Below, piece after piece: positions 25,209 through 36,196 of a stretch of 64,000 bases of DNA (the first letter of the stretch is position 1; every line of letters begins with the position of its first letter). A program made the translations under genes and the position numbers. The notes under the pieces were generated by a model that was not told where the DNA came from, ran no database searches, and was given only the letters and a program-made list of their open reading frames with translations. This DNA is from Papaver somniferum. Lineage: Eukaryota; Streptophyta; Magnoliopsida; Ranunculales; Papaveraceae. Location of the stretch: contig NC_039359.1 of assembly GCF_003573695.1 (NCBI RefSeq), positions 141,071,112 through 141,135,111 of the forward strand. The letters run 5' to 3'.

Positions 25209-26612
25209 CCATCCAAACATCCCCTTTCATAGACATTCAAAGCATATGTTACTTTAGGTTTAAGCTAAGATAGCTTTGGAACTAAGAAATAAAAATCCAC
25301 CGTTAGATGAATCTTTGAATCTGATTTACATAAACAAGATATACACTCTAGTTAGGTGAAACTGTAACCGAACCGTGTATAAAGACTATGTTTAAGATGG
25401 TTAGCCGAAACTAGTCGATTTGAAATTAAAATCTTAATATTCATTTTCATGAACACTTAAGACATTAACCTTGAGTCACAATCATATGATAAAATAAGTC
25501 TAGTGTTTTTAAGAAAATTGATTAAATGCTAATTATCTTGTAGAAATAATTTAATCGCATTTGAAAATAATCGACATGGTTAGAAGGTGTACAAAGTACA
25601 AATACCATTGTCGTTCGTGAGTCGGTTTAGTTACAGTACTTGTGCCGGTGTGTAAGCTAACGAGCCAAACCAAGTTCCGGAGTTAACATAACCATTTAAG
25701 TATGCGTACCGGTATGGATACCTTAAGACTATGACCGGTTCCGGAGTCCACAGAACTATTTTGGTTTGCGTACCGGTATGGATACTAAACCGATTTCGGG
25801 AACACAGAATTATTTTGGTACGTGTATCGGTTAGGATACTAACCTGGTTCCGTGACCACGTTTCTTAAATGGTTTGCATACGAGTATGCGTACCGATCTG
25901 GTTCACAAGTTGAACAGATTTTTATATGGTGTGCATAAGAATATGCGTACCACAAATCTGCAAGTCGATATATAGCTACTCCGCTACGTGTACGGGTGCA
26001 TGTAATACGGGTTCAGACTTATAACTGTTTTTCCAGTTTGTAAAACTGATAACAGTGTCTTGTATCCAAATCTATAGTAGTTCTATATTTCTCTCTAAAT
26101 CAATTCGAAACATTCCAATGACACATATCACTGTTCCAGGCTATCTTCGAACGTTAAAACTTGAATCATGATTTTGATTCCGAACAATAAATTGTCCTTA
26201 ATCAAAATTCATCAAGTATGAAAAAATGTTCATTAAGCTTAGTCATTATATTTCGAGAACTAATTATCAAGATTAACTTGACTCGAAATTCTTGTATATG
26301 CATTATAGTCTAATTAGTTATGCGACATCGTCTCAATGATAGAAAAGTGAATATAACTTGAGAAATAGGTGGTTCAGTTCTTCACTTACCTTTTGTTGAT
26401 GAAGTTCTCCAAAAGCTTCGGTTGATCTTCGTCTTCAAACGGTAGAACGCAATGATAGCTTTCGTGATCCACTGTTTCTCAACTACATTTCTATCCTAGT
26501 CTGAGACTTAACTAATTGTAGACTAGAAATCAAGATATAGTTTTGACAATTGAATTTGACAACAAGCTTGAGATAGCAACACTTGTGAGTTCGACCGAGC
26601 AATTATCTAACA
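25209..26612 (-). repeat. Copia-like LTR fragment, broken by the Tat-like element
   Basis: Read on the minus strand it starts TGTTAGATAATTGCTCGG, an LTR start I associate with Sirevirus-type Ty1/Copia elements. It contains degenerate repeats around GCGTACCGGTATGGATAC (25690-25960), and a stretch reading GAAGACGAAGATCAACCGAA near 26425. No polypurine tract or internal domain follows at 26613, so it is a solo LTR or remnant. Its other end stops exactly where LTR 2 ends, suggesting that the Tat-like element inserted into it. Confidence 0.45.
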
Positions 26613-27441
26613 AAGTGAACATCTATCATGGTCTCTCCAAAATATAAAAATGGACCCTCTTATGGTAAATTTCCAGACTAATCCAATATTAAATGTCATT
26701 GTCCCCTTGGCCCCCTCTAGTGCACTATCTAACTCTAGCTGATTCTGAAAAATATCCGACACACGGGTAAATTGAATTTCAAATCATCTTATCTGTCTAA
26801 CTAAAAAATTAGGTATGCAAAACAAATGGATTTCACATTCAAGACACGTCTCAGTGTCATCAGTATAAACAAAAGCCAGACTGAATGCTCATGTGATTTT
26901 CAAAGTTGTTGTTGTAGTAATAAGATTCGAACTCTAAGACTTGTGAAGATTAAATTTAAAGGTTTAATAAAAGTGAGAGTTACTGGGACTAGGAGTTCAC
27001 CGAATTCATAACATAAGGCTCAATTATTTATTCTTCATCATTTATCGCTCAATAAAGAAAACAACATCGACTCTGATTTTTCCAAGGTAGATTCTCAAAA
27101 CATTAGTTATAAATCGTAAGCATGGGACATCAAACAATTAAGAAAGCATGACCCATCAAATAAAATAATAACTAATTAATTCGAATCATAATTCGATTTA
27201 AATTAATTGCAAAAGTCATGTAGAGAATAAAATAAATTTACCCATGTATGAAATTCGGATTCCTCCGTAGACCCAGTGTAGGGGTCTAGCTTCTCATGAT
27301 GAAAACACACTCAAAAATACAATTCATAGCTCAAATGGTGTTTTTATTGGAGAAAACTAATAAACCAGAGGTTTGAAACACTTTATAGATGTTACAGAGT
27401 CCACCGTTACAATGAAATACAAATACTGTTGTTGTAGCTGC
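26613..27441. other. Unassigned AT-rich stretch
   Basis: No recognisable gene. One open frame at 26826-27011 has no domain. TE-derived or intergenic. Confidence 0.4.
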
Positions 27442-27912
27442 TGATACAGAAAAACTATATATGGAAACTGTCGAGAAGAACTGTCGCTAAGCTAAGAACA
27501 TGCGACAGTTTTAAACGACAACCCAGAAGTGTAGTTTCTTGCTCTTCGTCTTCTTCTTCTCTGCAGCTGCAGAGAAGTTGATCTGCAATCCTCTATTATT
27601 CTCCCCCAAACACTCCATCCTTTTTCTAAGACATCCGATGGCCTTTTTATACCTCACCAGCACCAAATCTTCCACTATAACTCTGCATAATTTTCTCTTC
27701 AATTCTCAGCAGATGCGAGAATGTTTCTTTCCTGTTTTTCTTCTCTTCACGCCTCTGCTGATGTCAAATCTCTCCAAACGCGTTCCATACACATTCTGGT
27801 GGAGTAATACTCGGTTTATTCACACAAGAAACTTCCAAAAATGTAGCCGAAGTCCAAAAATATCTCACATGAATATTTCACAGGAATATGCTTTATCTTG
27901 TTTAACTCCACG

Positions 27913-30900
27913 CACTGGTGGAAAATAGGTATTATACCACCCACATCCGAGACCCTCACTGACCGTAGTTGGACCGTTGACCAAATTTAGCGGTCTCTGA
28001 TATGGTAAAAACACAGAAAAAATCCGAGAGCCTATGTAACGGTCCGTGAATAACTAAATAAATTTACCATTCTGCCATCCAATTCAGAGACCCTTAAACT
28101 CTGACGCAGATCTGGTGGTATTGTGTCAGGAATTTTGGGCCCACACTATGTATGGCCAAGATTGAGCAATCTGAGATACAGAAGTGAGCGGGCACGTGGA
28201 TGAAAAAAAAACTTATCTGGTCACCCCACCTCATATCTTTCCATCTCTTTCACCTTTGTTTCTCTCTCCATTGCTTCTCTCGTTTCAAACACCTAAAAAC
28301 CCATGCTTTCTGGAACAAAGATCAATCCAAGAAGAAAAATCCCACCATGATTAAATCATATTACTAGTGAAGCTCTAACCTTTAATTTCGAGATTCCTCT
28401 CAATTGAATCAATATGAAGAATTTTTTTCGAATCAGTGTGAAGAATTTTTTTCGTTTAGAAATTAATGTAAGTTGGAAATCTTCTTGGGTTTAAATCAGC
28501 TACAATCGATTTAGAACTGTTATGTAGAAGATTTCTCCGTACATTTTTTCAATGTTTCGTGATGTTAGTTTGCTACAATCTAAGGATTTATCTGTATTTT
28601 TTTTCCAATTTGGGATTTAGGGGTTTCCTGATGAGGATGGATGTAAAAGTCATTAGATGTTCAATTTGTAGAAACTTCGCGTCAAGGTAGTGCTAATGGA
28701 GATGTTCTTCCAACTTCTAATAGAAATAGGGCTTGAACGTTATTTTTGATCAATTAGATTTGGGGTTTTATGAATGGAATGGTCAAAATTATTATTTTAG
28801 GTTATAAGTTTGTGGATGAAGGTGAATTGAGGAATTCTAATTTGAGTAATGTTATGGGTTTGATCTTTTTTTCATGTAGTATTATTAATTAATGATTTTG
28901 ATGTTGGGCTTAGAATTTTTTTTTTAATTTGGCAGAAGTTCTTTATATAATTTTAGAATATCTTGGCTCATGTTTTGCTATAATTTTTTCAATAATGTAT
29001 CACGTTATGTGTCGTCATCAAAGTCTTCTTTTAATACTCATTTGATTGTTCTTTCCATGCAGGTAATCGATTTCTATGGTTAGTTTTTATTTCCATCGCA
29101 CAACGATTGTTTTTAGCCCACTGATTAAATGTCCCCTGTTTGGTTGTTTTAATCGACTTTGAATTGTTTTTGTTTTGTTTTCTGTTGATTGCAGTTGGGT
29201 CATTCTTAGATGCCATGGCAACAAACTTAAAGTGGATTGTTTTTAGGAGCTGTTGTTGTATCAATTTCAGGATCTGTTGTATTTGATTCATATTTAGATT
29301 CTCTCTAGGAAGTCTTTCGGGTAGGAGAGAAAATTTTCTGAGTCGCTCCAGCCATATATTATATGTCTTACAAATTAAGGTAAGTTCAAATTTTCATTGA
29401 TACTAAAATTATGCTAATTGATTTTGTTTATGGAGTGGAATATTGAAATGAGTTTGTGTGTTTTACAGGACTTAGGTTTGTGTAGTACTGGATACTAGTG
29501 TTGCTGAACATTTTCTCTGTAGTTTGCTTATGAAGATGCTAGAAGTTGAACATCCAGGTGCTAAGGTAATACCGATACATTAGGAATGCGTACATTTTTT
29601 ATTCTTTGGGTTTGTTTCTGTTCTTGAGAAGGATTAATTTTCAATTTTAGTTTGAGTTATATGCAAATGGATCCACTAAATGGTGATTGTAATGTCGCTT
29701 CAATTTATCGTACATTTATTGAGGAAGTTCCTTATGTGAATGAGATTAATCACAGGGTTTAAGCAGTGGCTCTTGCTATGTCACTTTCCTTGTCGAGGAG
29801 AAGGACGTCAGTATCTCAAACTTGTGGGAATGCAGGGCTATTCTGCGTAGAAGTGGTGTGGCTGAAGCTCTCACTACGAACCACAGTTTGAGGAGAAGAT
29901 GAGTGGAACAAAGAACAAGGTAGTTATGTAGTAGATCACGAACTCCTTAAGAAGCAAAATTGTTGAGCTCTTGTAATGTTTTTGTCTTGTAGAATATGGA
30001 ATGAAGTCACATGTATTAGAAAGCAATTAAATTCATGTCATATGTTTGTGTAGGTAATTTCTTTAGTCATTATACTATGTGGTTACTGTACTAGTTATGT
30101 GCTATAGGTTCATGTCGAATCATAACTATTCAATCATGTTATTGGTTTCAGGGAGCACAATCTTAGGAAGGTGCTTCTGCGAAATTAATAACTTGAATTG
30201 TGTAAGCTCTTCTTCTCAAGCACCAAATATTGTCACTCGTGCTTGATACAAAGCCTAAAAGATATTAAAAAAAGAAAGGTAACTGTTCTCTATTGTTTTC
30301 TTTGATATATTTTAGAATTATTAACTTGAATTGTGTGTGCAGATGGTTTTTATGGAATCTTCTTGTCTTGGTTCCTTTTTCGAACTAACTTGAATGGCTT
30401 GGCAACATAGGCTAGTTTAGTTGCTTATATACATAGTTAGAGACACTTTTCTTATATGGGTTTATAGATGGTGTGATTTCTGAAACGCATTTCTACTGTG
30501 TCCTATAATTGTTTGTTGAAATGTCACAAAGAATTACTATTAAAAGCATGATTGTATAAATGGGTTATCCTCATGTCATGGTGTCTTTAAACAAGTATAA
30601 AGGTTCCATCATGACATGGGTTAGCCTCAAATTGAACTAGATAGTTATAGGTAATTATCCAACAACTTTCGGAAGATATTTCTCGTCGATTTTGGATGAG
30701 CGCCTAGGAAAATATACATGCTTTAGTATATGCAGTGAAAAGCAACAAAAATGATTAATACCTACAATTGCGTGAACAAAAATGATTCAGTACATTTTTA
30801 TTGGGATTTTGTCAATGCTTTCTTCACGAGAAATGTTTATCTAGATCTCCTCTATAATCTGTTAAAACAGCATGATGTTTGGACTTATAAATTAGAAGTT

Positions 30901-33151
30901 ATAGCTTGAAACGTACATGTCACAGTTGAGTTTTCCTGAAGGCAGCACCTGACACAGTCTTGTCTTGTGATTTTGAAGCATTGACACTTTTAATTTGGCA
31001 TGAGTTCCTTCTAGGAAGTTGTAAAGGGTTGTGAGAGCTTTCGGGAAAGGTGTAGCATGCTTGATTCAGGTCATTAATTTAGGAGTTATCGCATTGCAAA
31101 AACAGCATGTTGGTGCTGAAATTTCTGAAAAACGGCTCTGTTGGGATTTTTCTCATGATACGTTCCCACATTTTTGAACAACTTAGAGCATGAATTAGCT
31201 TGGGACTTAAACCAAGAACTTTTAGATATTTATGAGAACTTTTCCGTGAAGAAAGTAATTAAGAGACTTTATATTGCATTAAGGTAGATGTTTTTAACAT
31301 GTAAATGGCTCTTGATATACTGTGTGAGTAGGGAAGAAATTCCAAATAATTCTTATTTTGCAAGCATTTTATTTAGTCTAAGAAGATTATAAATCCTTGA
31401 GTTTGGTTTACTTTGCGTACCTGACTTATCCATTCTGAATTTGGTATGTATGTGTGTATGGTTGTCGTCTATGGTGGCACAGCCAGGTGAAATGTTAATA
31501 ACTTGGTGTTTTTAATCTGATTATTGATTATAAAATGTTTCATGAAATTATATTTGAGTCATGAGATTGTCATTTATAAACAAGTGCTGGACACATAATA
31601 CCTTTATCTGCATTCATAATAGGAGAAGACACTCGGACATTGTGGAGTGACAAGTGACAACAGACTACATAAGCATCAGAAATCTCAATGATAAACAGTA
31701 AGTTCTGTCCCTAAAAGACCCTCTTCATCTTTACCTAGCTAGAGCCTTATTGGTGCTTACTTAGACTTGATCATCTTGTTAGTCAATGTAGCCTTATTCA
31801 ACCCACCTGGTGCTCTAAATAACACAAGTTTGGTGTATTCTATGAAGCATATTTTATTATATTAAAGTTTTGTGAGTTCATAATTCTGTTAGAATGCGAA
31901 TCTTTAGTCCTTAGAGGTACCCGAGTGTTGGCATTTTTTCGATTGATAATTACTTGCATGAGTTTCGTTGTGTGTTTGTCTTGCAATGGTTACTTTAGTG
32001 TTCATACTTAAATTCTGAACTTCATTATGAAATGTTTTCTTGGAAAATGTATTTCGATGCAACCTTTCTTGATAATATTACGCTTAGCTTTTGATGTCAT
32101 TGTGACATTCTATTTCTGTGTACATCACTGTATTTTTTAACCAAAGGAATACCAAACAGATAAGGCAGCCTTAGAATGGAAAAGTAGAGATGCCTCATGC
32201 ACCTTATTCTTTGTCTAAGGCAGAAAGGGAAGTCATCTGTAAAACTCTTAGCACACTTAAAGTTCCAATTGGTTACAGTGCGAATTGGAAAAGGAAAGTA
32301 TGCTTGAAAGACTTCCAATTGACCTGTTGCCTGTTGATACGAGCTTGAACATTATTCCCCTTTGATATTAGTATTTGCATACCAAAAGCATTCCACAAAA
32401 GTAATTCCCTTATAGTCCTTTTCTTTTCCATTCCCAGCTTTCTCCATTTATGTTTTCACTCTTGTGTTTTGATATGTAGGTTCTATTGATATCCTGGTTA
32501 CTTTGAAGCTTACACCATAGTGAGAGGCATGGTATTCTCAAGGCATGTTTTATATGTTTCTTTTGGTTTGGAATTAGCTCTGCAGCTTTAAAATTTCGAT
32601 TCTTGCCTATCACACATTGTCGGAACGTCGTCTATTAGTTGAGCATGTCGTTAGAACTTACTAGCTAGCTTGGACATGTGTTGTTCTGAACTAAGAATTT
32701 CATTCTTATGTGTAATTTAAACCCAATGAATGAAAGAATGGAAGTTGAATTCTCAATTGGAGTTTAAATTTGAGTTAAATTTGAATTTCAGTTTGACTTC
32801 GACTTGACTTTGCTGTGACTTTGACTTCCATTTGATTTGACTTTGACTTGAGTTCAATTTGACCTGACTTGACTTTGATGCAGTCAAATTTTTCAGATTT
32901 AGCCATTCAGGCATTTCAGCAAATCTGAATCTATATTTTTTTTTATATTATAATTTAAATCTGAGACCCACGGTTAAGGGTCTGTACCTCGTTACCATTA
33001 AAATACGTCGTTATTTTGAGGCCCACGGCGTAAGGTCGTACGAGACAGCGACGCTTTATCAGAGACCCCAACAGAGACGGTTGGAAGTAGTCGTATAATA
33101 CGTATATATGACTTGTTCTGACGGTCGCGGAACTTCTGTTTTCCACTAGTG
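27913..33151. mobile_element. CACTA (En/Spm, CMC) transposon, non-autonomous, 5.2 kb
   Basis: Terminal inverted repeats CACTGGTGGAAAA and TTTTCCACTAGTG, flanked by an exact 3-bp duplication ACG (27910-27912, 33152-33154). The empty site is seen at 36650 (ACTCCACGTAGC). The ends carry subterminal motifs around GAGACC and ACGGTC (27945-28100 and 32960-33130). No transposase frame exists; all open frames are short and interrupted. The interior looks like spliced host gene sequence (pyrimidine-rich leader near 28220-28300, AAG|GTAAT and CAG boundaries), so it probably captured gene fragments. Confidence 0.9.
29523..29565 (+). pseudogene. Captured exon resembling CCT1/TCP-1 alpha chaperonin subunit
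   Basis: Between a GTAG acceptor and an AAG|GTAAT donor, the frame from 29524 reads LLMKMLEVEHPGAK. The plant CCT alpha subunit of the cytosolic TRiC chaperonin has ILRMLEVEHPAAK at the corresponding place, and as I recall an exon ends after that lysine. Neighbouring exons of that gene are not recognisable, so this is a fragment carried by the CACTA element. The match is short but of high information content. A further open exon-like segment at about 29762-29902 (ending in TGA, containing NLWECRAILRRSGVAEAL) I do not recognise. Confidence 0.5.
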
Positions 33152-33950
33152 ACGTAGCTTTCCTTTTCTTCTCATATGCGTGTTCTGAGCTGGATTTCCT
33201 TGTTTATCTTGTCTTGATAGGGTAGAATTTTGTTGAGTAAAGAAGAAAATCTTCTCCCATGCAATACGTATCATCAAATATTCCGTGATAATCTTCCTCT
33301 TGAATGCAGTTCCCTGCATTATCAAAAATCAGTGTAACTCCTTGATTTTCTTAATTACAGCGCACTTACCATTCCTGTTTGGTAAGAATAAGTCATTCTC
33401 CAACGAAAACAGAAAGAAAATCTCGAGAAGATCTCTTGTAATCACTTCCAGAAACTCGATATCTTTTCAGTACTCTGTTTCTCTTCACACGGATATCCAG
33501 CCCAATTCTTTCGAATACAATGACTATATCAAGCCTGTTTACTGCTAACTGGTCCAACAGAACTGAATCCAGCGATTGAATCTTCTTTAATTGCCACCAA
33601 AAATCGAACCCTAATATTTGCTGCCATTTTCCCGCCAAAAACCAGATTCAAATGGGGAAGAAGATGGTCGTCCCTTAACAGAGATAGGGTGCTAATAGCC
33701 AAGGGTGTAAATAGTAAAGAAGGTTCCCCTTATCAATGAGGTGTCCCTTAGTAATTGAGGTTCCCCTTAACCAATAGTGAGAGTCCGAATAACATGTGGC
33801 CTCCGGGGGGTGCTTTTAACAACTTTTCGAGCAACATTTTCCACAAGAGCTTACTTCCTTAAAAACACTTAAAACAAGATTATTAGTGATAAAATGAGTC
33901 CCAGCTAATGTATTTATGGGTGAAAATGTGTTGCACTTTCGTGCTTATCA

Positions 33951-34414
33951 AATTCCCCCACACTTACATTTTGCTAGTCCTCGAGCAAAACAGAAAATTG
34001 ACCCGCTTCACAGCTGGTCATATAATAAGAGAGAGTTAGACCCGCTACACAGCTGGTCATGACAAATGCCATACACAAGACCCGCGATACAATTTCTTTT
34101 TTAGAGACCCGCTACACAGCTGGTCATAACCCTAACAATCATAATATATTTTTTATAGACCCGCTACACAGCTGATCATTCATTTATTTATTTATTTTTG
34201 TTTTGTTTTTCATTTTTTTTTCATTTTTTTGTAGACCCGCTACACAGCTGGTCATAATATGCAAGAAAATTCCTGATAAAGAAAAATAAAACGTTAACCA
34301 CTCCCCCACACTTAAACATTACATTGTCCTCAATGTAATTGAATCATCCAATGCAAAACTTAAGATGAGAAATCCATAAGATGCAAAAAAAAAAAAACGA
34401 CATCCCAGAAGAAC
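33951..34414 (-). repeat. Spacer 1 of the minus-strand LTR array
   Basis: No coding sequence. It holds five copies of a 22-bp motif GACCCGCTACACAGCTGGTC plus AT (34000, 34039, 34106, 34158, 34234) and one degenerate copy, spaced 40-75 bp apart. It has polypurine-like tracts in minus orientation at both ends: CCCCCACACTTACA after copy A and CTCCCCCACACTTAAAC at 34301. The tract next to copy A sits where the 3' polypurine tract of a minus-strand element should be. Confidence 0.65.
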
Positions 34415-35676
34415 TGTCGAGAAAACTATATATGGAAACTGTCGAGAAGAACTGTCGCTAAGCTAAGAACATGCGACAGATTTAAACGACAGCCCTGAAG
34501 TGTAGTCTGTTGTTCTTCTTCTTCTTCTTCTCTGCAGCAGCAGAGAGTTGCTCTGCAACTCTCTATTTTTCTCCCCCAAACTCTCCATCCCTTTTCTAAG
34601 ACATCTGATGGCCTCTTTATACGTCACCAGCAGCAAATCTTCCACTATAAATCCGTATAATTTTATCTTCAATTCTCAGCAGATGCGGGAATATTTCTTT
34701 CCTGTTTTTCTTCTCTTCACGCCTCTGCTGATGTCAAATATCTCCAAACGCGTGTCATACACATTCTGGTGGAGTAATACTCGGTTTATTCCCACAAGAA
34801 ACTTCCAAAAATGTAGCCGAAGTCCAAAAATATCTCACATGAATATTTCACAGGAATATGCTTTATCTTGTTTAACTCCACATAGCTTTCCTTTTCTTCT
34901 CATATGCGTGTTCTGAGCTGGCTTTCCTTGTTTATCTTGGCTTGATAGGGTAGAATTTTGTTGATTAAAGAAGAAAATCTTCTCCCATGAATACGTATCA
35001 TCAAATATTCCATGATAATCTTCCTCTTGAATGCAGTTCCCTGCATTATCAAAACTCCGTGTAACACCTTGATTTTCTTAATTACAGCGCACTTACCATT
35101 CCTGTTTGGTAAGAATAAGTCATTCTCCAACGAAAACAGAAAGAAAATCTCGAGAAGATCTCTTGTAATCACTTCCAGAAACTAGATATCTTTTCCACAC
35201 TCTGTTTCGCTTCGCACGGATATCCAACCCAATTCTTTCGAATACAATGACTATACCAAGCCTGTTTACTGCTAACAGGTCCAATAGAACTGAATCCAGC
35301 GATTGAATCTTCTTTAATTGCCACCGAAAATCGAACCCTAATATTTGCTGCCATTTTCCCGCCAAAAGCCATATTCAAATGGGGAAGAAGATGGTCACCC
35401 CTTAACAGAGATGGGGTGTGAATAGCCAAGGGTGTAAATAGTAAAGAAGGTGCCCCTTATCAATGAGGTGTCCCTTAATAATTGAGGTGCCCCTTAACCA
35501 ATAGTGAGAGTCCGAATAACATGTGTCCTCCGGGGGTGCTTTTAACAACTTTTCTAGCAACATTTTCCACAAGAGCTTATTTCCTTAAAAATACTTAAAG
35601 CAAGATTATTAGTGATAAAATGAGTCCCAGCTAATGTATTTATGGGTGAAAATGTGTTGCACTTTCGTGCTTATCA
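34415..35676 (-). repeat. LTR-like copy B of the minus-strand array
   Basis: 1.26 kb, uninterrupted, colinear with copies A and C. It shows the empty sites of both CACTA insertions (near 34882 and 35108). TATA-like GACGTATAAAGAGG (minus strand) near 34612-34625. The end at 35676 is TTATCA followed by AATTCCCCC. The left edge may instead be 34382. Confidence 0.65.
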
Positions 35677-36196
35677 AATTCCCCCACACTTACATTTTGC
35701 TAGTCCTCGAGCAAAAGAGAAAATTGACCTGCTACATAGCTGGTCATATAATAAGAGAGAGTTAGACCCGCTACACAGCAGGTCATGACAAATGCCATAC
35801 ACAAGACCCGCGATACAAATTTTTTTTTTTAGAGACCCGCTACACAGCTGGTCATAACATGCAAGAAAAAAGAAAAGACCCGCTACATAGCTGGTCATAA
35901 CCCTAACAATCATAATATATTTTTTTATAGACCCGCTACACAGCTGATCATTCATTTTTTTTTATTTCTTTTTGTTTTTTTTTTCATTTTTTTTTCATTT
36001 TTTTGTAGACTCGCTACACAGCTGGTCATAATATGCAAGAAAATTCCTGAAAAAGAAAAATAAAACGTTAACCACTCCCCCACACTTAAACATTACATTG
36101 TCCTCAATGTAATTGAGTCATCCAATGCAAAACTTAAGATGAGAAATCCATAAGATGCAAAAAAAAAAAAAAAAAAAAACGACATCATAGAAGAAC
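35677..36196 (-). repeat. Spacer 2 of the minus-strand LTR array
   Basis: Same organisation as spacer 1: six or seven copies of the 22-bp motif (for example 35766, 35835, 35930, 36007), T-rich runs, the CTCCCCCACACTTAAAC tract at 36074 and a 20-base A run near 36160. The minus-strand open frame 35674-35955 is only the repeat read in frame. Confidence 0.65.

Larger units (their letters stand above)
27442..33950 (-). repeat. LTR-like copy A of the minus-strand array (split by a CACTA element)
   Basis: About 1.27 kb after removing the 5242 bp of CACTA element plus target duplication. On the minus strand it begins TGATAAGCACGAAAGTGC, next to a polypurine-like AAGTGTGGGGGAATT. A TATA-like GGTATAAAAAGGCC lies near 27636-27649 (minus strand). 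Copies B and C share the sequence at about 90-95%. The left boundary is uncertain to about 40 bp. Confidence 0.65.

Noticed and set aside
35674..35955. Minus-strand ORF with repeated DQLCSGS
   Set aside because: Product of the 22-bp spacer motif being read in frame; not a protein.
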